Assembly (NCBI RefSeq): GCF_018991925.1
Contig: NW_024736071.1
Coordinates: 14,201,942 to 14,265,941 of the forward strand
Length of the DNA: 64,000 nucleotides
Source of the DNA: Homarus americanus
Taxonomy: Eukaryota > Arthropoda > Malacostraca > Decapoda > Nephropidae
Direction: 5' to 3'
Position numbers and translations under genes: made by a program. Below, piece by piece: positions 35,497 through 48,424 of this stretch. The notes beneath the pieces were generated by a model. That model was not told the origin of the DNA. It did not search any database and was given only the letters and a program-made list of their open reading frames with translations. Position 1 is the stretch's first letter; the number at the start of each line of letters is the position of its first letter.

Positions 35497-37142
35497 AGGA
35501 AATCCCCCAAGCTCTTAAAGACGCTTCCATTGCCAATATTTATAAGAACAAGGTAGACAGATTAGACTGTGGCAACTGCCGTGGGATCTCGTTGCTCTCA
35601 GTAGCTGGCAAGATTATCGCCCGAGTCCTAAACAGACTCCTTCCTGAGGCGGAAAACTTCCTCCCAGAATGTCAATGTGGTTTTAGACTATCACGTGGCA
35701 CCACTGACATAATCTTTGTTGCCTGCCAGATACAGGAAAAGTGCAGAGAACAGCGTAGTGACCTGTAAATGGCTTTCATCGACCTAGCCAAGGCCTTCGA
35801 CTCGGTCAACAGGGAAGCTCTCTGGTGGACCCTCAGCCGTTTTGGCTGGCCACCAAAATTCATCGCCATTGTGAGGCAACTCCACGATGGCATGAACGGC
35901 AGTGTCCTGCACAACGGCACTCAGTCTGAGTTCTTCCCCATCCAAACAGGGGTTAAGCAAGGGTGTGAACTGGCATCATCTCTCGCTTCAATTTTATTGG
36001 CTGCCTTTCTTTCTCGTGCCAGTGCCAATTTAGCCGGCGGGGTGGACATCGAGTACCGGGTGAAGGAGGGTCTTTTCAACATAAGACGACCCCAGGCAAG
36101 AACAAAGGTGTCGGCAGCTTCCATTACAGAACTTCAGTATGCAGACGACATCACCCTTGTTGCTCACACTGAACACGACCTACAGAAGATCCAAAACACC
36201 TACGCAGATGCGTATGCGCACTTCGGTCTTAAGGTGAATGTACGTAAGACTCAGATTCTCTTTCAACCTGCCCCAGGTTCAGACACACTTCCACCATCCA
36301 TCCATGTTACCCACTTTCGGTATCTCGGCTCCAAACTGTCCACCACCGCAGACATCGATGAAGAGATTCAGCACTGGATCAGATGTGCATCTCAAGCCTT
36401 TGGCAGACTCCGAAACCGTGTCTTCAGCTGTATGAAGCTGAAATTATCTACAAAGCTGCATGCATATTGAGCAGTGGTCCTCCTCACCCTGCTATATGGC
36501 AGTGAGGCATGGGTCACATACAGGAAGCACCTCAAGGCACTTGAAAACTTTCACCAACGTAGTCTAAGTTCCATCCTCCGAGCTTGCTGGGTAGGCAAGA
36601 GAACAAATGCCAATATTCTTGCTGACACCAACTGTAGGAGCATCGAGGCGACCATTATCCATGAACAGCTACGCTGAACTGACTATATTACCCGCATGGA
36701 CGACAGTAGACTGCCAAAGCAGCTACTTTACAGTCACCTAACGAATAGTAAACGTAGCGCCGGCGGGCAATTGAAAAGGTATAAGGATAGTCTTAAGACA
36801 AACCTGAAAAAGAGCCAAATCGACCCCCTCACCTGGGAGTCGATTACTCCACATCGTAATGATTGAAGGAGCACCACAAGAGGTGTCAATACTTTCGAGT
36901 TAGCCCGATTGCAAACCGAGACAGACAAGCGCCAACGCCGGAAAGACGCTGCCACCGCCCCTCCCGCACTAGATGCAGCCCTCCACATTTGCAACGAATG
37001 CGGAAACGACCCTGTGGGTCCCGTATCGGCATCTTTAGTCACCTCAAAACTCACCAACCTAGGTGACATCCTTAATAACTCATATCATTGTATCATAGCT
37101 GGATGATCGTCATACTCGATTCCGAGTGACAGCAAAGTAGTA
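35495..37142 (+). mobile_element. RTE-like LINE, 3' half
   Basis: It begins right after a (TG)n run, within the pre-RT region (EIPQALKDASIANIYKNK), continues through all RT motifs and a C-terminal region, and ends at a (TAG)n tail (agtagtagtag) near 37138. The endonuclease half is absent. A 5' half of a similar element lies antisense at 55925-57700. Confidence 0.82.
35497..37104 (+). pseudogene. RTE-like LINE RT and C-terminal domain, broken
   Basis: In order: DCGNCRGISLLSVAGKIIAR, PECQCGFRLSRGTTDIIF, MAFIDLAKAFDSVNREALWW (motif A, catalytic D), FPIQTGVKQGCELASSLASI (motif B), ELQYADDITLVAHTEHDLQ (motif C, YADD), FGLKVNVRKTQILF (motif D), FRYLGSKLS (motif E), then LTLLYGSEAWVTYRKHLKAL in the thumb region. 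A cysteine pair (ICNECG) sits near the end. In-frame stops occur at about 35766, 36468, 36675 and 36865, so the copy is dead, although the YADD site is intact. Confidence 0.85.
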
Positions 37143-37144
37143 GT

Positions 37145-37500
37145 AGGGTGTTCAAACACAAAGAAGATTCGCCCCAACATAGTGAATATTCATGATCACA
37201 AGAGTCACCAGTATCACCCCTTAACACGATACACAACAAGACTCCAGAACTGTAGTGTATTCGTGTGAAAAATGAATTGCTTGAGGATAGATTAGGTTTG
37301 GTTAGAATTAAGGTGTATTAATCATCAGGTGAAATAAGCTGTGGTGTCTGTTGTTTACGTTAAAATGAGAGACAAGAGACAGACAAGAGAGAGACAAGAG
37401 AGAGAGAGACATAAACAGAACACAAGTCTATCATGATGTGAACTTTTATTTGGAAACATCTGGCAATAATCTCACTACATAACACTGATCATCCTTACAA
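37145..37500. other. Short intergenic stretch
   Basis: Contains an agagacaag run at 37368-37410. No gene is seen. Confidence 0.4.
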
Positions 37501-37504
37501 GATA

Positions 37505-37935
37505 ACAAGAGATGGTAACACTGATTACCTTTACATGATCACAAGGAGATGGTAACACTGATCACCCTTACACGATAACAAGAGATGGTAACACTGATCA
37601 CCCTTACACGATAACAAGAGATGGTAACACTGATCACCCTTATATGATAACAAGAGATGGTAACACTGATCACCCTTACACGATAACAAGAGATGGTAAC
37701 ACTGATCACCCTTACACGATAACAAGAGATGGTAACACTGATCACCCTTATATGATAACAAGAGATGGTAACACTGATCACCCTTACACGATAACAAGAG
37801 ATGGTAACACTGATCACCCTTACACGATAACAAGAGATGGTAACACTGATCACCCTTACATGATAACAAGAGATGGTAACACTGATTACCCTTACATGAT
37901 AACAAGAGATGAAATAACAATTATATCCTTTATAC
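37505..37935. repeat. 36-bp minisatellite (acaagagatggtaacactga)
   Basis: About 12 copies of a 36-bp unit comprising acaagagatggtaacactga and tcacccttacacgata. Units with tatatg or tacatg in place of tacacg are interspersed. Open frames are artefacts. Confidence 0.95.
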
Positions 37936-37939
37936 GATA

Positions 37940-38241
37940 ACAAAAAAGAATAAGACGATGATTTTATTTAAGACCTCTAAAGTATATTTGGAACTACGTA
38001 AACAAGAATAATGAAATGAAAAAAAAGAATAGTGGTTGGATGAGAGGAGAGGTTAGGTGTGCTAAGAAAGGAGAGATTAATAAATTCACACCTGGTGGTT
38101 CGCCTTGCCTTGTTCAACACGACACAGGCCTCAGACACACACTGAGAGAGACCAGCAGAATAACAACAGACAATATTTTGATTAAAATAACTGAGACGAA
38201 ACTAATTACGTAAAGAATTTTAACTAAAGAATATGTTACTT

Positions 38242-38292
<51 letters not shown>

Positions 38293-38608
38293 TATACTTG
38301 CCATTCTAAGGTCAGTTCGTCAATCACATCGACAACACCAAAACCGTGAAACCTGAGCCAAAGTCAGGGCTAGGCGCGAGGGTCGGGACACAGCCATGTT
38401 TTTCCCCGCTAGCAGCCAACGCTATTAGCGATTCATATTAAACTGAAGCAAACTAAGAAAGAATGGTTAATTTTCCCCCACTCATTCCCATATTAGGCGA
38501 TTAACAGCACTCAGGATTTTTACGTAGGTCATTTGTGAGGATCTAATAGTCTTTTATGCCGGGATGGTGAGGGCTAGAAGGTTGAGGGGGAGGAGGAAGA
38601 GGAGGTGG

Positions 38609-38688
<80 letters not shown>

Positions 38689-39040
38689 AAGATAAAACAA
38701 TCACAATCACAATAAATGAAGGAATAGAGAAATACACCAATAAAACACACAACACAAATAGAGACACGAGATTACCGACCATAGTTCCTCTGGCGAACAC
38801 AATATTGCATTATCATCATCCCTTACACACACACACACACAGCACTATCAACATGACAACACTACACACCTGCTGGACGACGCCATGACAACACAGGAAT
38901 ACTTTATAAGCTAACACTGGCAGTCACAAGAGTAGCAGGCGAATCATCGATCATCGCGTCTGTTTTATAATTAAATTTTCATGAGGAGTTTTGTGTGTTT
39001 TAGTGAGATGTTGAGAGGGGCGGTGTTATGGTCACTTGCT
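37940..39040. other. Intergenic stretch with two (GA)n arrays
   Basis: (GA)n at 38247-38287 and 38612-38685. No gene is recognised between or around them. Confidence 0.5.
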
Positions 39041-39044
39041 ACGT

Positions 39045-39910
39045 GTGTGTGTGTGTTGTACCGAGGTGTTGTGGGTGTGTGGGCGGCGTGTTGTACCGAG
39101 GTGTTGTGGGTGTGAGGGCGGGGTGTTGTAGCTAGGTGTTGTGGGTGTGTGGGCGGTGTGTTGTACCGAGGTGTTGTGGGTGTGTGGACGGGGTGTTGTT
39201 GCCGGGTGTTGTGGGTGGCTTGTTTTTGCCGGGTGTTGTGGGTGTGAGGGCGGGGTGTTGTAGCTAGGTGTTGTGGGTGTGTGGGCGGTGTGTTGTACCG
39301 AGGTGTTGTGGGTGTGTGGACGGGGTGTTGTTGCCGGGTGTTGTGGGTGGCTTGTTTTTGCCGGGTGTTGTGGGTGGCTTGTTGTTGCCAGGTGTTGTGG
39401 GTGGCGTGTTCTTGCCAGGTGTGTGGGGTGTGTGTGGGCGGGTGTTGTAGCCAGGTTTTGTGGGTGTGTGGGCGTGTTGTTGCTGGGTGTTGTGGGTGTG
39501 TGTGGGCGGTGTGTTGTTGCTGGTTGTGGGTGTGGGCGGCGTGTTGTTGCCGGGTGTTGTGGTGTGTGTGGGCGGCGTGTTGTTGCCAGGTGGCGTGGGT
39601 GTGTGGGCTTCGTGTTGTAGTTAGGTGTTGTGGGTGTGTGGGCGGCGTGTTATAGTTAGGTGTTGTGGGTGTGTGGGCGGCGTGTTGTTGCCGGGTGTTG
39701 TGGGTGTCAGGCGGCGTGTTGTTGCAGGTGTTGTGGTAGCGTGTTGTTGCCAGGTGTGTGTGGGTGTGTGGGCGGCGTGTTGTTGCCAGGTGTTGTGGGT
39801 GTGTGGGCGGCGTGTTGTAGTTAGGTGTTGTGGGTGGCGTGTTGTTGCCAGGTGTTGTGGGTGTGTGGGCGGCGTGTTGTTGCCAGGTGGCGTGGGTGTG
39901 TGGACGGGGT
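39045..39910 (+). repeat. G-rich minisatellite (gtgttgttgccgggtgttgt)
   Basis: About 24 copies of a unit near 36 bp: gtgttgttgccgggtgttgt followed by gggtgtgtgggcggc, with shortened copies. The + strand is G/T-rich with repeated GGG runs. All frames are open because of composition. Confidence 0.93.
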
Positions 39911-39914
39911 GGAG

Positions 39915-41013
39915 GGGGGGAGGAGCAGGGCGCCCTTTATAAGTAACTCCAGGTGTTAGCTGTAACAACGTAAACAAATCATTAAGGCGTTATTCATGGC
40001 TGTAATATTACAGTAAACAATCATTATTATACTAGACGATATTCTTGTGGCTTAATATCAGTAAAGTACAATTTTTTTTATTTTTTTTTGTCTTTGTTTT
40101 TGTTGTTATAGTAGAAAAGTTTTTTCTGCATCGCTTAAGAGTAACAACTGAGTCACTCTCGCCGCACTGACAGTGTTGTCATGTTCAACTCTTAATACTT
40201 CACAAAAATCAAGAAACATCTCGGTCCGGCGACACTGTAAAGTTGATTCATTGTCGAGTGTTGCCTTGAACCGAGTGATCACCACACAGCACAACACACA
40301 GGAGGTGTTTAGTGGATCCCAACACAACACTTCTCCCCCTCCCCCCCTTCACCACCCACCCTGATCACAGCTGTCCACTTAACTCGTACCAATTTTACCC
40401 GCACTTTTTAATTCACCTTTCACACTTGTTCCCATAATTAGATTTGAATTTCCCGCTGATTTGTCGAGCGACGCCATCTGTTGTTTGTTGTGGCTAGCGT
40501 GGGGAGGGTGGGGGGGTGATGGGGAGGGCGTGGGGAGGTCGTGATGCGGGGGAGAGAGGCGGGGAGTATAGTGAGTGACCCATGGAAGTGGGGGTCGGGG
40601 GGTGGTTCTGGCCTGGGTGACTAGTTATTAGTGGCTGGGGAGTGAGCAGGAGGCGCACGACTCAAGGGTTTTTTTTTTTATTCCAGTGTGAACAAATGTT
40701 AGGTTGGGTTGGGTTAGGTTAGGCTAGGTTAGGTAGACTGACGCACAGCAAATACAAGCAGGGCGGCAACATACTCTCACTGTCACCGTCTTCCACACAC
40801 ACACACACACACTATTAACTTATGTAACACAGCCCCAAAAACTGTAACCTGCCACCTTTGATCCCAGGGCTGCGACCCACTACATAATATCACATTTACC
40901 TCTGGTTCAATTATATACTTGAAACTGACCCGAGTCACTCTTATATTTATTGATTCTTTTACTAAGTTTTGTCGAGATCCATCTGATGTACACTCTGGTG
41001 CAAGCTGACGGAG

Positions 41014-41068
<55 letters not shown>

Positions 41069-41860
41069 GATAACCATACTACTTGAAATAAACATATGAC
41101 GGCTTTATTAGGCTATCCTTAATCCTTAATCGAATTGCCTTTCTGCTTACGAATGTTTACACACCTACACTCTCTCTATGTATAATACCATATATACCTG
41201 CACTGTCTATGTACATTATATACCTGGGCTGTTTAGTTGTAATAAACACGGGTGTATAATCTTCAGGTGATCCGTTTCGGCTCCTCCAACAACTGGTATA
41301 ATCACTCCTACCTTCACCCAGGTATCTTGAGTCCGTCCTTCTGGTCCTACGAGTGTTAGTGACGCCTCCTGTACGTGGTCGAGATACACCTGTTGTTGTC
41401 ATTTCGTTACAGGTAGTTCTCACTTTATCATCGACCTGTTTTATCTCCCCTGCCTCTATCTCTCTTTTTGTCTTTTATCATCCTTTCACCATCCCCATCT
41501 TCTCTTCCGTATTTCTTCTCGTTCTCTTCTCCCCCTCAACCCTCTACTTCTCACCCTGCTCTTTCTCCTTCCCTCCTTCTCTCCCCTTCACACCCATACA
41601 CTCACACCCACACACCCTCCCCCCTACTTCCCATCCTTTCACTTCCCATTTACTCTTCCCCCTCCTCACTATCCCCCCTCCTCCTCCTCCTCCCTGCTGT
41701 CCTCGCCTCCTCGCCCCCCTCCTCGCCCCCCTCCTCGCCCCGGGGTTCAATCTTTGAGCCGCTCTGTTCTCATCAAAATTCAATCAAATTTTATTGCATC
41801 ATTTTCAGGCACAAGCTTCGGCCTAATTATGTTACTTTTACAATAAATGAAGGTTGTTGA
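39915..41860. other. Intergenic stretch with small repeats
   Basis: (TTAGG)-like run at 40698-40735, (CA)n at 40796-40812 and 41017-41065, and a CT-rich block at 41480-41745. The minus-strand frame at 40106-40330 has ordinary composition but no recognised motif. Confidence 0.45.
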
Positions 41861-41865
41861 GGGTG

Positions 41866-42006
41866 TAGAGGAGGAGGAGGAGGAGGAGGAGGAGGAGGAG
41901 GAGGAGGAGGAGGAGGAGGAGGAGGAGGCTGCTCAGGAGAAGGAAGATGAGAAAAAGGAGGAGACAAGAAAAGAAGGAATTAGGAAGAAAAATAGTAACA
42001 AAGTAA

Positions 42007-42045
<39 letters not shown>

Positions 42046-42060
42046 TCGTCCATTGTCGAT

Positions 42061-42112
<52 letters not shown>
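41866..42112. repeat. (GGA)n, (GA)n and (TG)n cluster
   Basis: (GGA)n at 41869-41927, (GA)n at 42010-42041 and (TG)n at 42061-42110. Confidence 0.95.
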
Positions 42113-42114
<2 letters not shown>

Positions 42115-42179
42115 CTCTGATGTCTTTAACTTGGAAATTAATCAATGCCTCCATTATCTATACTTCTCTCTCCTTTAAC

Positions 42180-43250
42180 TCCCTCAAACCCCTCTCCCTC
42201 TAACCCTCCCTCCTCCCTCCCTCCAACTCCCTCTCCTTCCAACTCCCTCTCCCTTTAACTCCCTCTTCCTCTTCTCCCTCCCTCCAACTCCCTCTAACTC
42301 CCTCTCCTCCAACTCCTCTAACTCCCTCTCCCTCCAACTCCCTCTCCAACTCCTCTAACTCCTTCTCCCTCCATCTCCTCTAACTCCCTCTCTCCCTCCC
42401 TCCTCCAACTCCCTCTCAACTCCCTCTCCTCCAACTCCTCTCTCCAACTCCAACTCCCTCTTTAACTCCCTCTTCCTCTTACTCCCTCTCCCTCCAACTC
42501 CTCTCCCTTCAACTCCCTCTAACTCCTTCTCCTCCAACTCCCTCCTCCTCTCCCTCCAACTCCCTCTAAACTCCCTCTCTCCTCTCCTCCAACTCCCTCC
42601 CTCCAACTCCCTCAACTCCCTCTCCCTCCAACTCCTCTCTCCCTCCTCTTCCCCCAACTCCCTCTCCCTTCAACTCCCTCTCCAACTCCCTCTAACTCCC
42701 TCTCCCTCCAACTCCCTCCCTCCAACTCCCTCTCCCTCCAACTCCCTCTCCCTCCAACTCCTTCTCCTCCAACTCCCCTCCAACTCCCTCTCCCTCCAAC
42801 TCCTCTCCCTCCTCTCTCCTCCAACTCCCTCTAACTCCCTCTCCCTCCAACTCCTCCCTCCAACTCCCTCCAACTCCCTCCTCCAACTCCCTCTCCCTCC
42901 AACTCCCTCTCCCTTCAACTCCCTCTAACTCCTCTCCCTCCAACTCCCTCTCCCTCCAACTCCCTCCAACTCCCTCCCTCCTCTCCAACTCCTCCTCCAA
43001 CTCCCTCCAACTCCCTCCAACTCCTTCTCCCTCCAACTCCCTCTAGCTCTAACTACCTCTCCCCTCCCTTCAACTCCCTCTCCCCCAACTCCCTCTCCCT
43101 TCAACTCCCTCTCCCTCCAACTCCCTCTAACTCCTCTCCCTCCAACTCCCCTATCCCTCCAACTCCCTCTCCCTCCAACTCCCTCTAGCTCTAACTCCCT
43201 CTCCCCCAGCTCCCTCTCCCTCCAACTCCCTCTCCCTCCCTCTCCCAAAG
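42180..43250 (+). repeat. Pyrimidine-rich minisatellite (ctccaactccct)
   Basis: About 1.07 kb of 12-18-bp units built from ctccctctcc and ctccaact. G is nearly absent from the + strand. Minus-strand Arg/Glu/Gly-rich frames are artefacts. Confidence 0.95.
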
Positions 43251-43295
43251 TTCTCACCTCGTCCTCTTGAAGTGATGGAGTGTGTCATACATCTA

Positions 43296-43756
43296 CATGA
43301 AGAACAATGTGAAGAACAAAATGAAGAACAATGTGAAGAACACCATGAAGAACACTGTGAAGAACACCATGAAGAACATTGCAAAGAACACCATGAAGAA
43401 CATTGCGAGAAAACACCATGAAGAACATTGCGAAGAACACCATGAAGAACATTGCAAAGAACACCATGAAGAACATTGCGAAAAACACAATGAAGAACAT
43501 TGCGAAGAACACCGCGAAGAACACCACGAAGATCACCAAGAACATCATGAAAAACACCGTGAAGAACACTACGAAGAACAGCATGACGAACACCGTGAAG
43601 AACACCATGACAAGCAAGGTGAAAAACACCATGGAGAACACCGCGAAGAACACAATGAATAACACCGTGAAGAACACCATGAAGAACACAACGGGGAGCA
43701 CTACGAAGAATACCACGAAGGACTCCGTGAAGGACACCATGAATAACACTCTTCAG
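43296..43756 (+). repeat. 12-bp minisatellite (gaagaacaccat)
   Basis: About 38 copies of a 12-bp unit alternating gaagaacaccat and gaagaacattgc. Both strands stay open in several frames, including a 230-codon frame whose first half is a Lys-Asn-Thr/Ile repeat; it has no recognised domain outside the array. Confidence 0.93.
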
Positions 43757-43759
43757 AAC

Positions 43760-44552
43760 ACCTGGAGAACATCACCTCTAATACTTAGTACAATTTCTGA
43801 CCAGCCTCGCCAGTCTCTCACAGATCTATGCTCTTCCTTACCTCACCTCTCAACACCTTCAGCGAATCTTGTCTGTCTGTCTGTCTGTCTCGCTTCTACT
43901 CTCATCCTACACCGTGTTCAAGATCTACTTATCATTCCCTCCAGTACGTTATCATCCCCTGTTGTCGATATGCGAGTTTATCATTCGTCTCTTTTCATCC
44001 AACAACAACTGTTAATAGTACAGCGTATAACTCTCTCACAACACAAGTTAGCATATCTTCATCATTCTTATCCATTATCTGGGCAAGAGAGTTAACATTA
44101 TACCTGTTTTAATTCACACCGCTGTGTTTGTTAACATCAAGATAAATTACGCGCCAAAACAAATCAACATTACGCCTTTATACTGGGCGTAACTCCCGGG
44201 AGTCCCTGTCCCTGTCACTGATACCAGCTAATCTTAGCCACGGGCGGAGGGTACGTGTTGCTCGCTATGGTGCTGCGCCCCTACAGTTCTGGGTATTATC
44301 GCTATTCTTAGAAGACACTGAAGTTTCAGGGGAACCAGGACCCAAGTTGTTATTATTATCAGGAAGAACAAATTCCGGGGGATGAGAATCCATCTTATTA
44401 TCGATGACGGGTTTTTCAGTGGCACCAAAATACAAGATGGTGGTAGGTTACATTTGTTTTGGTCAGGATCCAAACAATTATCATCCCCTCCAGCTACACC
44501 CCCACGGCAAGGAAGAAGCGAGGGTACTGGGATAACTTTGTGACCTAAGTGC

Positions 44553-44591
<39 letters not shown>

Positions 44592-45531
44592 ATCAATCCA
44601 TTCGTCAGTCCTTCCACACAGTTTTCTTTCTACAACATTAAGGTAGGATAAGGATGACCTAATTACCAACAATAAAGAATATACTATACTTGTGTCTTAG
44701 ATAATAGCTCCTTATAATTATGAGGCTGAAAGACTTATGTTGTAGACGTGAGTGTGAGAGTGGTGGGCGGCGGAGCACCTCAGTACAATCCCTTACTTTA
44801 TCTCGACAGTCAACACGAGCAACCACAGCAGGAACTGACGTCTCCTTCCCTCCTACAGTGATACCCTTATGAACACTACGCCAGACTAATCTTCGTCCGC
44901 CTTCTGTCTACACTGGCGATCTTTTATGGCACGAACTTTATTCTCCTCGCCATAAAACTGAAACGAGATTCTTGTAAACGGGATGGGTGTGGAGGAGCTA
45001 GTCTCTGTGTCTGCCTTCACCATAAATTTCGGGAATGTAAACAATAATAATGCTGTTACAGTCAAAGAAGCTGTTGGTTGTAGCAGAAGAAATCTTTAAA
45101 GGCTCGAGAAACGAGTTTAACCATCTGGGTGACTGGCTAAAATGGTGAATAATGAGGGAGTTGATAGATGGTTGACTATTTGTGTCAGCAGTCAGTGTCA
45201 GGCGGCAGGGGAGTCACATGACACTCTCGTCAGCGCTTCATGGCCATGGCTGGAACATATTTATACATAAACGGTATTAAGGGATCATACCAGAGATTTA
45301 GGGTTGGCACGACACCGTGTGTGTAGTGTGTCTATGGGAGCCGCAGATCAGTGCCATGCCAAGTTTAAACTCCCGAACTTAAATTGAAATTCAGGTGTGT
45401 TGGGGTGATCTACAGGTATATCTCCCTAACACCGGCTTTATTTCAGGTGTTCAAAGTTAACGTGGCGCTGATGTTCGGACCTTTAAAATCCATAAACGCC
45501 TTCTTCTTCACACACACGCACACGCACACGC

Positions 45532-45576
<45 letters not shown>

Positions 45577-46365
45577 GGTTCTAAAACAATATCGTGTCAA
45601 CTTTGAACCTCTGATAAGCTCCAGTGTTGTGTAGCGTCTGGTTGTATAAAACATTCGGGTGTCAAGGGAGTCAGACCAGGCATGACAGTCACAGTCTAAA
45701 TACAATGTTGTTATAGTTTTGTCAAGAGATTATATCAACTTACAATGTGTATGGGTGACCCTTAGCATGACAGATGTGATGAGGTCATGACAGTTTATGT
45801 GACAAAGCGATAGTAGTGAAGAAATGACATGACAAATGTGACTAGCAGGGGTGATGAGTACGTGACATGACAAGTGTGACTAGCAGGGGTGATGAGAACG
45901 TGACGTAGCAAGGTCACTAACGGCTCCTGGGTGGGCTAATAATACTTCACGGGGCAACAGGTGGTCACAAAACCCTGTTGATTATTAATATCTACTCTAT
46001 TCTTACCACCACCAACCCGTGTATTCTTCACCACTCAATGATAAAGCGATATAATATTTCTCAATTGATTATTATGGCTTACATTTGATGTATATACCCT
46101 GTAAAGCATATAGAAACTAATAAACATAACCCCTAAATATTATTCAATTGATACTTCATCATCACGACAACTAGCGAACTTATGCAACATGTGACAATGG
46201 CATCATCAGGACCACCAACACTATCAGCGCGAGATGTTGGTGGGAAGTTTTCTCGTTTCGTTGTTTCAGAGGAGGAATGTTGTCCTGTCCCGTAAGATTT
46301 TATCCTGTTCGATATTGTCCAGCTCATCCTTGTGCTACGTTGGGCGTGTGTAGGAAGTCTATTAT
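43760..46365. other. Intergenic stretch with microsatellites
   Basis: (TG)n at 44555-44590 and (CA)n at 45511-45574; a tgactagcaggggtgatgag block is repeated at about 45839 and 45877. No gene is recognised. Confidence 0.45.
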
Positions 46366-46367
46366 AG

Positions 46368-46632
46368 CGAAAGGGAGTCGGTCACAGAGGGAGGGAGTCG
46401 GTCACAGTGGGAGGGAGTCGGTCACAGTGAGAGGGAGTCGGTCACAGAGGGAAGGAGTCGGTCACAGTGAGAAGGAGTCGGTCAAAGAAGGAGGGAGTCG
46501 GTCACAGTGAGAAGGAGTCGGTCAAAGAAGGAAGGAGTCGGTCACAGTGAGAAGGAGTCAGTCAAAGAGGGAGGGAGTCGGTCACAGTGAGAAGGAGTCG
46601 GTCAAAGAAGGAGGGAGTCGGTCACAGAGGAA
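46368..46632 (+). repeat. 20-bp minisatellite (gagggagtcggtcacagtga)
   Basis: About 13 copies. From 46455 on, gtcacagtga and gtcaaagaag units alternate, giving a 40-bp dimer period. Confidence 0.95.
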
Positions 46633-46634
46633 GG

Positions 46635-47769
46635 GAGATCGACCACAATGTTTACTTTTCACAGCATAGGTGTCGACGCTGTCACCTACCCTATTTGCAC
46701 CCTTCCTCCTCCTCCTCTTTCTCCATCCCCTCTCCACCTTTCATCCACCTCCCTACCCTTATTCTCCCGTCCCCCTTCCCCTTCCCACAGGGTTTGCTAC
46801 GTCTATTGTTTGTTTTGACTAAATACTAGTTAATCACCTCAACGACTGACTGACTCACGAGGGTATTCTAAGTATAGGAGCGACCATGGTAGTGCCTCTC
46901 TCCTTACTCCAAGTCCACTTTTAGTCTCTTTCTTCTTCATGTCCGCCGTTCTGTATCCTCCCTTTCTTTATTGAATTCTTTATGAACATTTATTATTTAT
47001 ACGTAGAGAATAGGTTAGGGTTTCTCTAGATTATTGTGGAGAGGGTTGGGATCACTTTGGTTAGGATAGTGTATGATGTGGTGATGTTGGGCTAGATTAG
47101 GCTAGAAGTGTGTATGCTATTGTAATGTTAGGTTAGGTTAACATAGTGAAGGTTAAACTAGCTTAGGGTAGAGTGGAAGAGTGAAAAGTGAAAATGCGTC
47201 CCAAAGCCTGATAGCCTGTTAGGGGGACCAAACCATGGGCACACAAAGAACCAACGTGGTCGGCACTGTACTCGACGCCATTCATTTCTCCAACTGTAAA
47301 GGTACGTACCCATCTACAGCTGGATGAACTGGGTCGACCCTGAATGCGAACTAGCGACAGTTAGGACAGATGGCGAGCGCTGTATACATTCCTCGGCCGC
47401 TGCTTTCCCGAGTGATATAATTTAACAGAATTAATAATTTGAGCTTGAGGGATTTGTCTCCCTTTTTTATAATTGTATTGTGGTTTTATGAACTTATTTA
47501 CTGTGGTAGTGAGGAGACGTGAGAGCACCAAAGATGGATTGTGTCTGTTAGTATACAAACTCTCAGTGCGTCAGGTCTCGCTATGTAGGTCACGTCAGGT
47601 TTAATGTAAAGGTGTTGTGTTAGAACGATTCTCAATTCTAATTCTCGCTTAAGGTCTTATAGATCAGAGATTATGTCACGTCTTATGTTAAGGTGTCCCC
47701 CAGTGAGTCAGTAGTGTTACATCACTCCCCTCACTGGAAGACACAATCATCTGTCACACGACCACTGAC

Positions 47770-47809
<40 letters not shown>

Positions 47810-48420
47810 AACGTCTGCAGTAGTGTCTCACGTTATTCACAACTGAATATATATGAGTCTTGTATCCTTCTTTAAAACCTTACAATGTATTACTAAAGAT
47901 TTATAAGTAGCACATTTCAGTAGTTCCGTGGGATTGGACTGTAAACAATGTGACGTAAGAAATAATGGAGACTGTAGTTACATTGGGATCGGAACCAAGT
48001 ATATTGTTGACATGGACGACTACGACATTGAGATGGTGTTTCCTTAGCAGTTATTCTGTAACTATAAATTAAAATGGCAATATTGAAACTTGCTCAATCT
48101 AACCAACTTCCAAAATACCCTAACTTAACCTAGCTCAGCCTTACAACCTAACTTAATTTTATCGAACCTAAAAATGTAAACATCGAACAATGGAATTTAT
48201 CAAGATGAAAATATCCTTTACGACTCAAACACCGAAAACGATGAAAACAAAACAAAACATTAACCTAACCAAACCTAACCAAACCTAACCTAACCTAATT
48301 AGTGGTAGATTGTGTTAGGATAGGTCTCGATGCTGTATTATATTAAAAAATTTCTATTTACGGGTCGGTACCGTATTTTGATTTTATCCTTGTATTGTAT
48401 AGCTGAGATAAAATTGGTGT
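46635..48420. other. Intergenic stretch upstream of SMYD-like gene
   Basis: Degenerate TTAGG/CCTAA runs at 47125-47150 and 48118-48297, and (CA)n at 47768-47808. No exon is recognised. Confidence 0.45.
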
Positions 48421-48424
48421 GTTG

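Noticed and set aside
37505..37935. Regularly spaced 36-bp repeats resembling a CRISPR array
   Set aside because: Units are contiguous with no unique spacers and the setting is eukaryotic.
40106..40330. 74-codon minus-strand frame of ordinary composition
   Set aside because: No recognised motif and no plausible splice partners.
43403..44095. 230-codon frame with a Lys-Asn-Thr/Ile repeat and 100-codon tail
   Set aside because: First half is a 12-bp minisatellite; the tail has no recognised domain.
44170..44290. Possible minus-strand LTR start (TGTAGGGGCG, TATA-like tataaagg)
   Set aside because: It shares the first bases with the putative LTR at 16380, but no end, partner LTR or duplication was found.
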